Assembly (NCBI GenBank): GCA_021740785.1
Contig: JAIOZI010000040.1
Location: forward strand, 1-46,417
Direction of reading: 5' to 3'
DNA length: 46,417 bases
Source of the DNA: Melioribacteraceae bacterium
GTDB lineage: Bacteria; Bacteroidota; Ignavibacteria; Ignavibacteriales; Melioribacteraceae
Shown here: positions 1 through 8,682 of the stretch, piece after piece
Numbering within the stretch: the stretch's first letter is position 1
Layout of the letters: the number at the start of each line of letters is the position of its first letter
Position numbers and translations under genes: made by a program
The notes under the pieces: generated by a model
Database searches by the model: none
Told to the model about the DNA's origin: nothing
What the model saw: the letters and a program-made list of their open reading frames with translations, nothing else

Positions 1-100
1 CTTGTAGAGGATTTATAATTGAAAACAATTTGTGAATATGATTTTATAGATCATCTCCAATGATCTGATTATTAATGAAAATGGTTCTCTACAAAAATAT

Positions 101-117
101 GAACATCTACGATGTTC
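101..117. repeat. Perfect short hairpin
   Basis: The sequence GAACATC-TAC-GATGTTC is a perfect 7-bp inverted repeat with a 3-base loop. No T-tract follows, so it does not look like an intrinsic terminator. It is one of several palindromes in the first 450 bases. Confidence 0.55.
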
Positions 118-171
118 GAGAATCAATACCTCGGACCTTTAGCCCCACGCCTTGACGATAAGCCATAAAAC

Positions 172-229
172 AAGTGTCGGGAAGTCCCGCCTACACTTAT
201 CAGTTACGGCGGATAAAGGTTCCCGACAC
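172..229. repeat. Compound inverted repeat
   Basis: The outer arms GTGTCGGGAA (174-183) and TTCCCGACAC (220-229) are exact reverse complements. A second hairpin, CGGGA-AG-TCCCG (178-189), is nested in the left arm, so alternative foldings compete. This pattern is typical of REP or MITE-type intergenic elements. Mobility is not shown here. Confidence 0.5.
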
Positions 230-655
230 CCGAGTATGATAGAACACGGATTTCACGGACAACGCGAAAAAACACGGAGAATCGATAAAGTTATTGAGTT
301 AGTGAGTTATTGAGATCGGACGAATTGACTATTGAATATTGACAATTGACTATTACCAGCGCAAAAACTTCCTCCTTCGTTAAAGTTTACCAAACGTAAC
401 AATTAGTGAAGTTTGGCTACGGAGGACAGGTCGGTGATTAAAATTGATAATTTGTTATTGAGAATTGTTTGAAATTTGGTTTTTGTTTCTTAGGATTTTG
501 GATTTAGAATTTAGCCGAACAAGGAAAACAACTTAATCAATTTTGAATTTGAGATTTGTTTATTGAGAATTATTTGAGATCTGTTTTTTCTTGTCCACCG
601 AAGCGATTGTTACGTAGGTGGAAGCTTGGTTTTAGCGTATGTGGTTTTTTTGTTT

Positions 656-694
656 CTTGCTACTTGCTACTTGCTACTTGATACTTGATACTTG
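656..694. repeat. 7-bp tandem repeat array
   Basis: Three copies of CTTGCTA are followed by two of CTTGATA and a partial CTTG. The units are too short and lack spacers, so this is a slippage-type microsatellite and not a CRISPR array. Confidence 0.75.
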
Positions 695-892
695 TTTTTT
701 ATGATTTCTTTGTTGTTCATTGTTACTGGTTTGTCATCAGGAAATCTAAAGTTGTTATCAGACACTCTGGGAATGTGAAGGCATACACCATTAAACAATA
801 AATTAGGAATAAACATCTAAAAACAATCGGTTCTTGTTTCGTTATGTGATTCTAGAGAACCTGGATATAAAGATTTCAACGTTTGAGTTTTC

Positions 893-927
893 GATAAAAA
901 AAAAGAGCGACTTAAAAGCCGCTCTTT
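893..927 (-). terminator. Intrinsic terminator of the multihaem cytochrome gene
   Basis: Read on the minus strand, AAAGAGCGGC and GTCGCTCTTT form a 10-bp stem with one G-U pair around a TTTTAA loop, followed at once by a run of T residues. The G-U wobble works only in the minus-strand RNA, which fits termination of the gene ending at 953. The stem starts about 25 bases after its stop codon. Confidence 0.85.
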
Positions 928-952
928 ATAAATCTGAAATGTGATTCAAGAA

Positions 953-3613
953 TTACTTGATCAACAACATCTTCTTAACTGATGTAAAATTATCAGTCAT
1001 AATCTTATAGAAATAAACACCCGAAGCAGTAGAAGAAGCATTCCATTGATATTCGTAATAACCAACATCAAGAGTTTTGTTAACAAGAGTAGCAACTTCT
1101 TTACCAACAGCATTATAAACAATCAATTTAACATTTGCAGCTTCAGGAACGGCAAATTTAATTGTTGTTGTTGGGTTGAACGGGTTAGGATAGTTCTGGT
1201 ACAATGAGTAATCGGTTGGGATACCTTCATCGATTCCGAGTCCAACGATCATTGCATTAACTTCTTCAGAAGCTTCGCCTTCGTTGCCTGAGAAGTCAGT
1301 AGCTGTAACTTTGTAGTAATATCTTACATCAAAGCTTACATCTGCGTCAGAATAATCCAATCCTGTTGTTGTAGCAATAGGAGTAGTTAATTCAAAGTTT
1401 TCGGTTGTTCCTCTATAGATAGCAAAATATTTAAAATCAACATCCATAGATTCCTGCCAAGCTAGGTTAATAGTTGCGTCGCCAACTTCTGCAATAAGAC
1501 CAACAGGAGGAGCCGGATGCAGGTTATCGACAGAATAACCACTATCAACAGCAGTTTCAGCAGTTGCCATACCTTCGGTAACGCCAAGAACTTTGAAATG
1601 TGAGTAGAACATACCGTCTGCAGTTGAGTCGCCTAAAGTAGGAACAACAGCGCTGTACTCTAAGTATTGGAAAGCAGGAACGGTAGCAACAACAGTCCAT
1701 AGACCGTCATTAACACCAAAAGTTTCGTCAACTTCAACATCCTGAGGAACTTTCTGGAATGAATCATAAACAACCACATCTTCAGGTGCAGTCAACATTG
1801 ATTTTCTTAAAACTACATAAGTAGAAAGAGGATCATCACTAACGCCGTCACCGCCGAATCTTGTCCAAGCTATTTCAACTTGTCGACCTTGATCGTTAGG
1901 AACGTCTGCGATTCCGAGAATTTCACCTTCACTTAATACACCGTAATTCATTGCTTCGATCGAAGTTTTCAGCAAGCCGACAGCATATTGGAAGTTGTGC
2001 ATACCCATTGATTGATCTTCTTCAACAAATAAATAATTGAAAGCAGCTTTCAATTCTAATTTCGAATAATCAGCACTTACATCAACAGCAGGATCATCAT
2101 AAGGAGGTAACAGCAATCCTAATTCATGCAGTAGCCCTTCAATTTCAGCCATAGCAGTTTCGATCGTTCCGTCCTCATCATAGTCATGACGAGCAGGGAA
2201 TTCTTCAAATGATTCTAATTCACCGTGGCAGCGTGCGCATGCTTCGGTATTGTCATATCTTACACCGTCAACTTCTGTCCAAATTGAGAAAGTGTGTGCG
2301 CCAAGTTTATGCATTGCAGGACCTTCTGCAGGTGTTTCGTACATATGGCAGCTAACACAGCCGTCTTCTAATGCGTCTCTGTGTGTTGAACTAGGAATAT
2401 AGCGACCGAATGTAATTGCATTTGTTCCGGCTAACAAGTCAGCCTGATTACTGTGATGAGGTCCGTAGTGAGAATGATATTCTTCAACATATTCCTCAAC
2501 ATTTCTTCTACCGTGGTGGCACTGCATACAAAGTTTACCCGATCCGCCGAATGCAATTTCATAACCGTTAGGTAAAACAACATTCTCGAATGTTCTCAAC
2601 TGCATTGTACCTTCGCCTTCAGGATTGTGATGAGGGTCGTGGCAAACCTGGCAGGATACATTAGATGTTCCTGTTTCAGGATGTCCGAATTGTGTTGTAG
2701 CGTCATGAGTAGCAATGTAACCTTCACCCGAGTGGCAAGGAGCGCATGAGCCGCTTGTACCTCGGGCAAATGATCCGCCCGTTGCGTGTCTTGAAAGTTT
2801 CCACTCTGTGTTTTTAACGTGATGACTTGCGTCTTCATGGCATCTTCCGCAGACAGCTTCATCTAAAGTTACACTCATAATATCAGGAGCGCCGAAACCG
2901 GCAACGTGTTCGCTACCTGGTCCATGGCAGTTTTCGCATTGAATATTTGCGAAGTATTGTAACGGATCGTAGTTTAATACAATATCATCCCAGTTGCCGT
3001 CAACTAAAGAATCAGGGAATGTCCATGCAACATCTTCAGCTACATCGTCGAATCCGTTGTTATCAGCATCAGGATCTGTATTATAACCAACTGTGTGGCA
3101 TTCGATACAGCTTTCGCCGTAATGACTGCTTTTTAGCCCGTCGATAGCCAACGTAAACATGTCGGCATGTCCTGTATTTTCATATTCACCGTAAACAGGT
3201 GAGTGGCAGGTCATACAATTGTTATATCCTTTGTATGTACCTGAATTAATAACAACATCCTCAGCGGCAACACCGTCAACGGTTAACCCGACTGTGAATG
3301 CTCCCACCATATCGGTTTTAAGAGCAGTCATCTGCTGGTCTGTGTTATCAAGAGTTGCTGATGATCCGTCAGGACCTGTTAATGTCCAAACGAAAGTTGT
3401 ACCGGTATCCGGCATAGCGAAAAGATATACAATGTCACCAATACCGACATTAGCTAAACCTGTAGATGGTGTTTGGTAAACACTTGTGTCGATTTCACCC
3501 CATACAATTTCACCAGGACTGATACCGTCTACCTTAATAAAGGCATCCTGAGCATTGATTGTTATTGCGGTGAACAACAAAAGGGTGAGACAAATACTAA
3601 ATAGTTTTTTCAT
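953..3613 (-). CDS. Nine-haem cytochrome c with T9SS C-terminal sorting domain
   Basis: Secreted multihaem c-type cytochrome of 886 residues. The chosen start at 3613 is preceded by a GGGG Shine-Dalgarno-like run and begins a clear signal peptide (MKKLFSICLTLLLFTAITIN, then AQ); the frame is open 29 codons further upstream, but that extension is not signal-like. Nine CXXCH motifs lie between about residues 132 and 463 (CMTCH, CIECH, CENCH, CGRCH, CAPCH, CQVCH, CMQCH, CVSCH, CARCH). A PKD/Ig-like segment precedes them, and an Fn3-like domain with a T9SS tail ('LYQNYPNPFNP', ending KKMLLIK) follows. Known: such tails direct outer-membrane export and surface attachment. Inferred: a cell-surface electron-transfer protein; the redox partner is not visible. 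The histidine-rich haem region resembles octahaem or c554-type cytochromes, but I cannot fix the subfamily. Transcribed alone, with its own terminator. Confidence 0.9.
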   Translation of the reverse strand: MKKLFSICLTLLLFTAITINAQDAFIKVDGISPGEIVWGEIDTSVYQTPSTGLANVGIGDIVYLFAMPDTGTTFVWTLTGPDGSSATLDNTDQQMTALKTDMVGAFTVGLTVDGVAAEDVVINSGTYKGYNNCMTCHSPVYGEYENTGHADMFTLAIDGLKSSHYGESCIECHTVGYNTDPDADNNGFDDVAEDVAWTFPDSLVDGNWDDIVLNYDPLQYFANIQCENCHGPGSEHVAGFGAPDIMSVTLDEAVCGRCHEDASHHVKNTEWKLSRHATGGSFARGTSGSCAPCHSGEGYIATHDATTQFGHPETGTSNVSCQVCHDPHHNPEGEGTMQLRTFENVVLPNGYEIAFGGSGKLCMQCHHGRRNVEEYVEEYHSHYGPHHSNQADLLAGTNAITFGRYIPSSTHRDALEDGCVSCHMYETPAEGPAMHKLGAHTFSIWTEVDGVRYDNTEACARCHGELESFEEFPARHDYDEDGTIETAMAEIEGLLHELGLLLPPYDDPAVDVSADYSKLELKAAFNYLFVEEDQSMGMHNFQYAVGLLKTSIEAMNYGVLSEGEILGIADVPNDQGRQVEIAWTRFGGDGVSDDPLSTYVVLRKSMLTAPEDVVVYDSFQKVPQDVEVDETFGVNDGLWTVVATVPAFQYLEYSAVVPTLGDSTADGMFYSHFKVLGVTEGMATAETAVDSGYSVDNLHPAPPVGLIAEVGDATINLAWQESMDVDFKYFAIYRGTTENFELTTPIATTTGLDYSDADVSFDVRYYYKVTATDFSGNEGEASEEVNAMIVGLGIDEGIPTDYSLYQNYPNPFNPTTTIKFAVPEAANVKLIVYNAVGKEVATLVNKTLDVGYYEYQWNASSTASGVYFYKIMTDNFTSVKKMLLIK

Positions 3614-4008
3614 GTGTAACCCCGTAATTAATTGAGTAGAATTGTGTGAATAGATTTTTGATTTGTAGTTAATTATTGATTTTTTCATTAAAGATAACAA
3701 GATATTTTTGTTTATTTATTCAGTAATACCAACTTATGTGCCAAATTTGATGAGTGCCGATTGAGATAATTCACGTAATAAAGAGCCGATTATACTGAAT
3801 AAATGCACTTTTTAATCTAATCGGAAGCCTATTCCTATTTTATTGATTTAATGTAGCATAGTTTGTGTGACATGCGTGTCGCAGCGTGACATAAATTCGA
3901 CATATTGCAATCCATTTCCCTTAATATTAAAATGAATAAAGTGATCTCTATAAATTGATTAACGAATACACTATTTGTATATTTTGACTTGTTAAAAATT
4001 GGTGAGAA
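3614..4008. promoter_or_regulatory. Divergent promoter region between cytochrome and cysS
   Basis: This 395-base gap separates two divergently transcribed genes, so it must hold promoters for both. No gene or RNA was recognised. The main structure is an imperfect 18-base palindrome at 3866-3883, described separately, with a further TGACA half-site at 3887-3891. No confident -7/-33 elements were picked out. Confidence 0.5.
3866..3883. promoter_or_regulatory. Operator-like imperfect palindrome
   Basis: TGTGACATGCGTGTCGCA is symmetric at 14 of 18 positions, and every mismatch is a transition pair. The core TGACA-N4-TGTCG has the 5-4-5 spacing used by CRP/FNR-family regulators. It lies about 125 bases upstream of cysS and about 250 upstream of the cytochrome start. 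The cytochrome is the more plausible target because redox genes are often under FNR-type control. This is inference only. Confidence 0.3.
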
Positions 4009-5415
4009 ATGAAGATTTACAATACTTTAAAACGAAAAAAAGAAAACTTTGAACCCAGCAATCCGCCGAAAGTAACATTCTATACATGCGGACCTACTGT
4101 TTATGATTACTTCCATATCGGGAATGCTCGTTCTTTTATAATGGCAGATATCACAAGAAGATATCTTATTTACAAAGGTTATGATGTAAAATTTGTGATG
4201 AATATTACCGATATTGACGATAAGCTGATTAAAAAAGCGAATGAGCAGGGGAGAACATTTTCGGAAGTTGCGGCGGAATATACCAAGGCATTTCTTGATG
4301 ATATTGAGAAACTGAAAATTAAGAAAGCTGATGTTTACCCAAAAGCCACAGAACACATGGAGGAAATAAGATCTCTTATTGAAAAATTAGAAAGTAGAGA
4401 ACGTGCATACAATGTTTCCGGTGATGTATTTTATGATGTGAAAAAATTTGAAGGATACGGAAAGTTAAGCGGAAAGAATACCGATGATCTCGAAGTCGGC
4501 GCTAGGATAGAGTTGAACGAATCAAAAAGAAATCCTCTCGATTTTACACTTTGGAAAAAAGCAAAAGAGAATGAACCTGCATGGGAAAGCAAGTGGGGAA
4601 GCGGCAGACCCGGCTGGCATATTGAATGTTCAGCTATGAGCACAAAGCATCTCGGGGATACAATTGATATTCATGCCGGGGGAAATGATTTAATTTTTCC
4701 GCATCATGAAAATGAAATTGCTCAAACAGAAGGCGCAACCGGAAAACCATTTGTTAAATATTGGATGCATTTCGGTTTTCTAAATATTCAAAATGAGAAA
4801 ATGTCTAAATCACTCGGTAATTTTTTCACTGCAAGAGAAATCTTAAAAAAGTACAGAGCTGAATCTATACGGTTGTTGTTTTCTCAATCACATTATTCGG
4901 GTCCGCTTAATTTCAGCGAAGAATTATTGGAATCAGCCGAAAAAGGATTGCAGAAAATTAGAAACTTTGTTGAAAATATTAATGAAGGATTAGCGGGAAA
5001 TATTCCGGGTGAATACACAAAATTTGATTTCACTCAATATTATCAGCAGTTTGAAGAGGTTATGGATGATGATTTTGATACTCCACGTGCTGCTGCAATC
5101 ATGTTCGATTTTGTACGGGATGTAAACAAACATATCGTTGAAAATGATAATCTCCCTGCAGCATTTTATCAACAGGCAAAAATCTTTATGGAAAAAACTG
5201 CCGGAGAAGTTCTGGGCATTGTTAGCTTTGACGAGAGCAAAGATAATTCGAATAATTCACTGGAGAAAGAATTAATAGAACTGTTGATAAGGTTGAGACA
5301 GGAAGCCAAGAATGATAAAAATTATCAGCTCGCCGATAAAATTAGAGACGAACTAAAGAGTCTTGGAATTGTTCTAAAGGATTCCAAAACCGGTACCACA
5401 TATAAAAAGGAATAA
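4009..5415 (+). CDS. cysS: Cysteinyl-tRNA synthetase
   Basis: Class I aminoacyl-tRNA synthetase (468 residues, normal length) that charges tRNA-Cys with cysteine in the cytoplasm. The HIGH-type motif HIGN is at residues 36-39 and KMSKS at 264-268. C27 in TCGPTVYD and the later ECSAMS and HHENEIAQ segments supply the zinc site that selects cysteine. The C-terminal DALR-type helical region is present and ends in the usual charged tail ('YQLADKIRDELKSLGI'). The start is the first ATG, after GGTGAGAA. A small anchored protein follows ten bases later and is probably co-transcribed. Confidence 0.98.
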   Translation: MKIYNTLKRKKENFEPSNPPKVTFYTCGPTVYDYFHIGNARSFIMADITRRYLIYKGYDVKFVMNITDIDDKLIKKANEQGRTFSEVAAEYTKAFLDDIEKLKIKKADVYPKATEHMEEIRSLIEKLESRERAYNVSGDVFYDVKKFEGYGKLSGKNTDDLEVGARIELNESKRNPLDFTLWKKAKENEPAWESKWGSGRPGWHIECSAMSTKHLGDTIDIHAGGNDLIFPHHENEIAQTEGATGKPFVKYWMHFGFLNIQNEKMSKSLGNFFTAREILKKYRAESIRLLFSQSHYSGPLNFSEELLESAEKGLQKIRNFVENINEGLAGNIPGEYTKFDFTQYYQQFEEVMDDDFDTPRAAAIMFDFVRDVNKHIVENDNLPAAFYQQAKIFMEKTAGEVLGIVSFDESKDNSNNSLEKELIELLIRLRQEAKNDKNYQLADKIRDELKSLGIVLKDSKTGTTYKKE

Positions 5416-5424
5416 ATTAAATAG

Positions 5425-5811
5425 TTGAGCACAAAATTAATCTTTGCTGCAATCATAATTATTGCCGGTATTTGTATCATTTCATTTTTTATCTGGCATT
5501 ATGGATTTAGTATTTATGAAGTCCGCTCCAAAGTTGATTATTCCCGTTTTAAAGATGATAGTATTGTTCTAATAAAAGTTTTCCCGGTTAACTCATTCGG
5601 CAGCCGAATTCCCTTACGGAATATTGAAGCAGATTTTGATATTATTTCAGGTAGTGAATCAATTGATAAGATTGAAAAAATATCCGGAAATGAATTATTA
5701 ATAAAGATACTTAATCAATTCGGGGAGGTTAAAATTAGTATTGACTCACAATATTCATTGGCTCCGCAAATTATTTCAATCAATATAGATAATGCAGTGC
5801 ATTTTAACTAA
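5425..5811 (+). CDS. Small membrane-anchored hypothetical protein
   Basis: Unrecognised protein of 128 residues. One N-terminal hydrophobic helix (about residues 4-27, rich in Ile, Ala and Phe) is followed by a short beta-rich segment, so the bulk should face the periplasm. The phrase 'NSFGSRIPLRNIEADFDI' resembles the strand pattern of bacterial Ig-like folds, but this is weak. The start is TTG at 5425, since no ATG or GTG exists nearby; AAAGG upstream is a poor, distant ribosome site. It lies nine bases after cysS, suggesting read-through transcription. No function is proposed. Confidence 0.6.
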   Translation: MSTKLIFAAIIIIAGICIISFFIWHYGFSIYEVRSKVDYSRFKDDSIVLIKVFPVNSFGSRIPLRNIEADFDIISGSESIDKIEKISGNELLIKILNQFGEVKISIDSQYSLAPQIISINIDNAVHFN

Positions 5812-5830
5812 ATAATGATTCCAAAAGTCA

Positions 5831-5838
5831 TATATTTG
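5831..5838 (+). promoter_or_regulatory. Possible Bacteroidota-type -7 element
   Basis: TATATTTG matches the TAnnTTTG -7 consensus of the Bacteroidota housekeeping sigma factor and lies 53 bases before the next ATG. The same octamer precedes the lipoprotein gene at 6812. No clear -33 TTG was found at the right distance, so confidence is low. Confidence 0.3.
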
Positions 5839-5891
5839 TTTTATATTTTTAGAATAATATAAAACTTTCAGTCAACAGGAACTGGGGAAAC

Positions 5892-6665
5892 ATGAAAAGA
5901 ATAAAATTATTATCGATACTTTTATTATTAATATCATCATTTTTGTCTGCACAAGGAACCTCCGGTACTAATGCAAAATTTGAATACCGTTCACTGGTTG
6001 ACATGCCGACTGCAGGGATATTAGAGAAAGGTTACGTTGGTGTTTCAACTGACATACTTCCCGCGGGTGTTGTTATTTCGAAAATAGAAGTTGGAGTATT
6101 CGATAATTTTAGTTTCGGAATTTCTTACGGCGGAGTTAATATTATCGGATCCGGTCCGGTTGATTGGTATAAACTTCCGGGCGTAAATTTAAGAGCAAGG
6201 ATTTTTGACGAGACTCAAACTTATCCAGCTATCACAGTTGGATTTGATTCACAGGGTAAAGGCTTATATTTTGATTCTAATAATAGATTTGAAATTAAAT
6301 CTCCCGGTTTTTTCGCAGCCGTATCAAAGAATTATGAATTCCTCGGATATCTCAGTATTCACGGGATTGTTAATTATTCATTGGAAAGAGAAGATGGGGA
6401 TAAAGACTTAAATTTGCAGGCGGGTTTAGAAAAGACGATTGGCGGTGTTGTTTCAATTGTTGCCGAATATGATTTTGCTGTAAACGACAATACATCAATT
6501 TCAATCGGTGACGGAAATGGTTATTTGAATATGGGATTAAGATGGTCTGCCGGAGAAGGCTTTACGATTGGAGTTGATTTACGCGACATGCTCGATAATA
6601 AAAAAATTAACAGCAACAAGGCTGATAGAGCAATATTTGTTGAATATGTAAGGGCTATTTTCTAA
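5892..6665 (+). CDS. Predicted outer-membrane beta-barrel protein
   Basis: Secreted protein of 257 residues with a signal peptide (MKRIKLLSILLLLISSFLSA, cleavage before QG). The mature part is a series of alternating amphipathic strands ('GVGVFDNFSFGISYGG'-like pattern, glycine turns) and ends in a terminal phenylalanine (…EYVRAIF), typical of outer-membrane barrels. The overall look resembles small YjbH-like barrels, but I do not claim the family. ATG follows a good GGGG ribosome site ('ACTGGGGAAAC'). Single gene, with about 145 bases to the next start. Confidence 0.65.
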   Translation: MKRIKLLSILLLLISSFLSAQGTSGTNAKFEYRSLVDMPTAGILEKGYVGVSTDILPAGVVISKIEVGVFDNFSFGISYGGVNIIGSGPVDWYKLPGVNLRARIFDETQTYPAITVGFDSQGKGLYFDSNNRFEIKSPGFFAAVSKNYEFLGYLSIHGIVNYSLEREDGDKDLNLQAGLEKTIGGVVSIVAEYDFAVNDNTSISIGDGNGYLNMGLRWSAGEGFTIGVDLRDMLDNKKINSNKADRAIFVEYVRAIF

Positions 6666-6770
6666 GTGTACAGTATAATGTACATGCTGGTTTAATTTTA
6701 TATACACTTCTCCGAAAAATTAGCACAAAAATCCCCATGTTAGTGCATTTTCGAGGCACGCCTTTTGTTG

Positions 6771-6778
6771 TATATTTG
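6771..6778 (+). promoter_or_regulatory. Possible Bacteroidota-type -7 element
   Basis: TATATTTG, 34 bases before the ATG at 6812, fits TAnnTTTG. It would drive the three-gene envelope operon that follows. The -33 box is not obvious. Confidence 0.35.
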
Positions 6779-6811
6779 TTAAAACAATCATAAAAGAAAG
6801 GGGTGACCAAA

Positions 6812-8128
6812 ATGAAATTTGTCAACCTTTTAGTATTTCTAATAATTTCTTCATTTTTAACCGGCTGTTACACACAGTTTGCAGTTAAAGAACCTGCTGA
6901 TAATTCGTATTCCGAGTCTTCAGATGAATATTATGAAAATTCTGAGACAGAAGAATATTATGATGAAGATCAGTATTACGAAGATGAATATTACGAAGAT
7001 GAATACGACGAATCGGATTATTATGAAGATGAATTCTATAATCCCGATGAACAGGAAGTTTATGTTGATGAAGACGGGGAACTAACGATAGTAAATCAAT
7101 ATTATTACGATAGTTATTACCGTCCCTATTATAGACGTTATTATTCATCATACTATCCTTCATTCGGAATTAGTATAGGTTATGGTTACTGGGATTATTA
7201 TTACAGTGATTGGTATTACTTGGGATATCCATCTTATTGTATTTATCCCGGTTATTATTATTCATACTACCCGTACTATTGGAATAACTATTATCCATAC
7301 TATAATAATTACTATTCTTATGACTCTTCGCCGTACAAGTATCGCACACATCAAACAGCGCTGCGCGGAACTCATTCGGGCAGAGGTTCAGCATCAAGAG
7401 ATGCCGTTCCCAACCGTGACCGTTCAGACCGTATTTCGAGAGGCGGAAGCAGTTCCAGGTCAACAGGTGCAATTACATCGAGCAGGTCGCGTGATCTCAA
7501 TGTTGATCTAGGTTCGATGCGGGCTGCTGGACGCGCTACGGGAAGCAGCAGAACCAGTGAACCACAGAACGATAGAATAGTTGAGAAAGACAGAGCATCA
7601 TCAAGAGCAACCGGAGATGCCGTTAAGATTAAATCACGAGTATCTTCGCCTAGAGTTACAAGCAGTCGTAGAGTTTCACCCGGTTTCAAAACAAAGGATA
7701 GTGATACAAGAACCTATGACAGGTCTAAAATCAAATCATCAGATTCAAAGTATACTATTCCTAAAGTTGTAAGAAAAAGTACAAGTGAAGCTGCGAAAAT
7801 AAGAGCGAGATCAAAATCCTCAACCGGAAGTTATAAAGTTAAGTCACCAAGCAGGAAATACATCTACAAAGATTACAGTGATAAACCGTCCTCGAGCTCA
7901 AGATCAAAATCAACGCCTAGATATTCAACGCCGAAGACTAAAACATATTCACCTCCGAAAACATCTTCACCCCGACCACGGGTGAAATCAACTCCTAGCG
8001 CTCCGAGAACCAGATCCTATTCACCGCCGAAGACTAGTTCACCTTCTGTCAGAAGTGCGCCGTCAAGACCTTCGACAAGGTCATCTTCTCCGTCTACTAA
8101 ATCATCAGGTTCAAGGAAGAGAAGATAA
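6812..8128 (+). CDS. Low-complexity envelope lipoprotein (Tyr/acidic head, Arg/Ser tail)
   Basis: Unrecognised lipoprotein of 438 residues. ATG at 6812 is preferred to the in-frame GTG at 6803 because AAAGGGG lies at normal spacing before it. The signal sequence ends in the lipobox LTGC (C19). Three compositionally distinct blocks follow: an acidic Tyr/Asp/Glu block (about residues 27-95, with repeated YYEDE units); a block dominated by Tyr with Pro, Trp and Gly (about 96-180); and a long basic Ser/Arg/Lys/Pro tail with SPPKTSSP repeats, ending SGSRKRR. The opposite charges of head and tail suggest self-association or polyanion binding, but this is inference. It is first in an operon with a CXXCH lipoprotein (one base away) and a barrel protein. 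Confidence 0.8.
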   Translation: MKFVNLLVFLIISSFLTGCYTQFAVKEPADNSYSESSDEYYENSETEEYYDEDQYYEDEYYEDEYDESDYYEDEFYNPDEQEVYVDEDGELTIVNQYYYDSYYRPYYRRYYSSYYPSFGISIGYGYWDYYYSDWYYLGYPSYCIYPGYYYSYYPYYWNNYYPYYNNYYSYDSSPYKYRTHQTALRGTHSGRGSASRDAVPNRDRSDRISRGGSSSRSTGAITSSRSRDLNVDLGSMRAAGRATGSSRTSEPQNDRIVEKDRASSRATGDAVKIKSRVSSPRVTSSRRVSPGFKTKDSDTRTYDRSKIKSSDSKYTIPKVVRKSTSEAAKIRARSKSSTGSYKVKSPSRKYIYKDYSDKPSSSSRSKSTPRYSTPKTKTYSPPKTSSPRPRVKSTPSAPRTRSYSPPKTSSPSVRSAPSRPSTRSSSPSTKSSGSRKRR

Positions 8129-8129
8129 A

Positions 8130-8681
8130 ATGAAGACGAAAAGTGTAATCGGAATATTAATCTTGATGTTATCTGCTTTCGGCTGCTATACTGTGTATGA
8201 GCATCCTGTAGTTTTAGAAAATGTTGAGAATGATCATTACTTAGAATATGACGTGAAATTTTATAATGAATGTGCACAATGCCATGACGCACAGGAATTA
8301 ACTGACTTTAATTATTATGCCAATTCCGATTATGCGCTAGTAAATTCAAATGGTGAGGAAATAAACCCGGATTATGCTTGGTGGTATGATGTTCTGCCGC
8401 CGGTAGATGAAGAATATACCGAAACAGAAGAAACAGTTACCGGAGAAGATCACGAAACAGTAATCTATACAGAAATTGTAAGACCTATTTTGATTCCCGT
8501 TCCGGTGGGTCCAAAATTCGTCGTTGGTCCGTACAAACCGATGAGACCCGTTCATCCCCCCACTGCCCCGTCAAAGGGAACTACGGTCGAGCGGGAAGAC
8601 AGTAAAACACGAGATGGATCATCTTCAACTAACTTAAGAAACACAGGTAGTGAGCGTTCCACTAAACCCAGGAGACGTTAA
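8130..8681 (+). CDS. CXXCH-containing lipoprotein
   Basis: Lipoprotein of 183 residues. ATG at 8130 starts one base after the previous stop and begins a signal sequence with lipobox AFGC (C19); the frame is open further upstream but only overlaps the previous gene. A single haem-binding motif CAQCH sits at residues 48-52, about 30 residues from the lipid anchor. A Tyr/Trp-rich stretch ('DYAWWYDVLPP'), an acidic segment, a Pro/Val segment ('ILIPVPVGPKFVVGPYKP') and a basic Ser/Arg tail ending TKPRRR follow. No Met/His sixth-ligand domain of a standard cytochrome c is recognisable, so haem binding is plausible but unproven. The GCYT sequence after the lipobox and the basic tail echo the upstream lipoprotein, suggesting that the two act together. 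Confidence 0.75.
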   Translation: MKTKSVIGILILMLSAFGCYTVYEHPVVLENVENDHYLEYDVKFYNECAQCHDAQELTDFNYYANSDYALVNSNGEEINPDYAWWYDVLPPVDEEYTETEETVTGEDHETVIYTEIVRPILIPVPVGPKFVVGPYKPMRPVHPPTAPSKGTTVEREDSKTRDGSSSTNLRNTGSERSTKPRRR

Positions 8682-8682
8682 A

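Larger units (their letters stand above)
1..892. other. Gene-free region of palindromes and short repeats
   Basis: No credible reading frame or RNA gene was seen in this stretch. It contains a hairpin at 101-117, an inverted-repeat cluster at 172-229, three copies of CACGGA between about 244 and 281, nested inverted repeats at 371-425, a 7-base tandem array at 656-694, and two related copies of a TTATTGAGAATT-type segment (about 451-478 and 555-583). This looks like decayed intergenic repeat material of the REP/MITE kind, not coding DNA. The left edge is cut by the window. Confidence 0.6.

Noticed and set aside
656-694. Short direct repeats as a CRISPR array (also 43891-43946 and 44261-44313)
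   Set aside because: Units are 7-8 bases with no unique spacers and no cas genes nearby; these are tandem microsatellites.
3219-3479. Plus-strand frames opposite the multihaem cytochrome (also 2947-3147)
   Set aside because: They lie opposite a gene with nine haem motifs, have no ribosome sites and show no protein-like features.
6885-7689. Several open frames on both strands inside the low-complexity lipoprotein gene
   Set aside because: They arise from the biased codons of the Tyr/Asp/Glu and Ser/Arg blocks. The frame at 6812 has the start site, lipobox and operon spacing.
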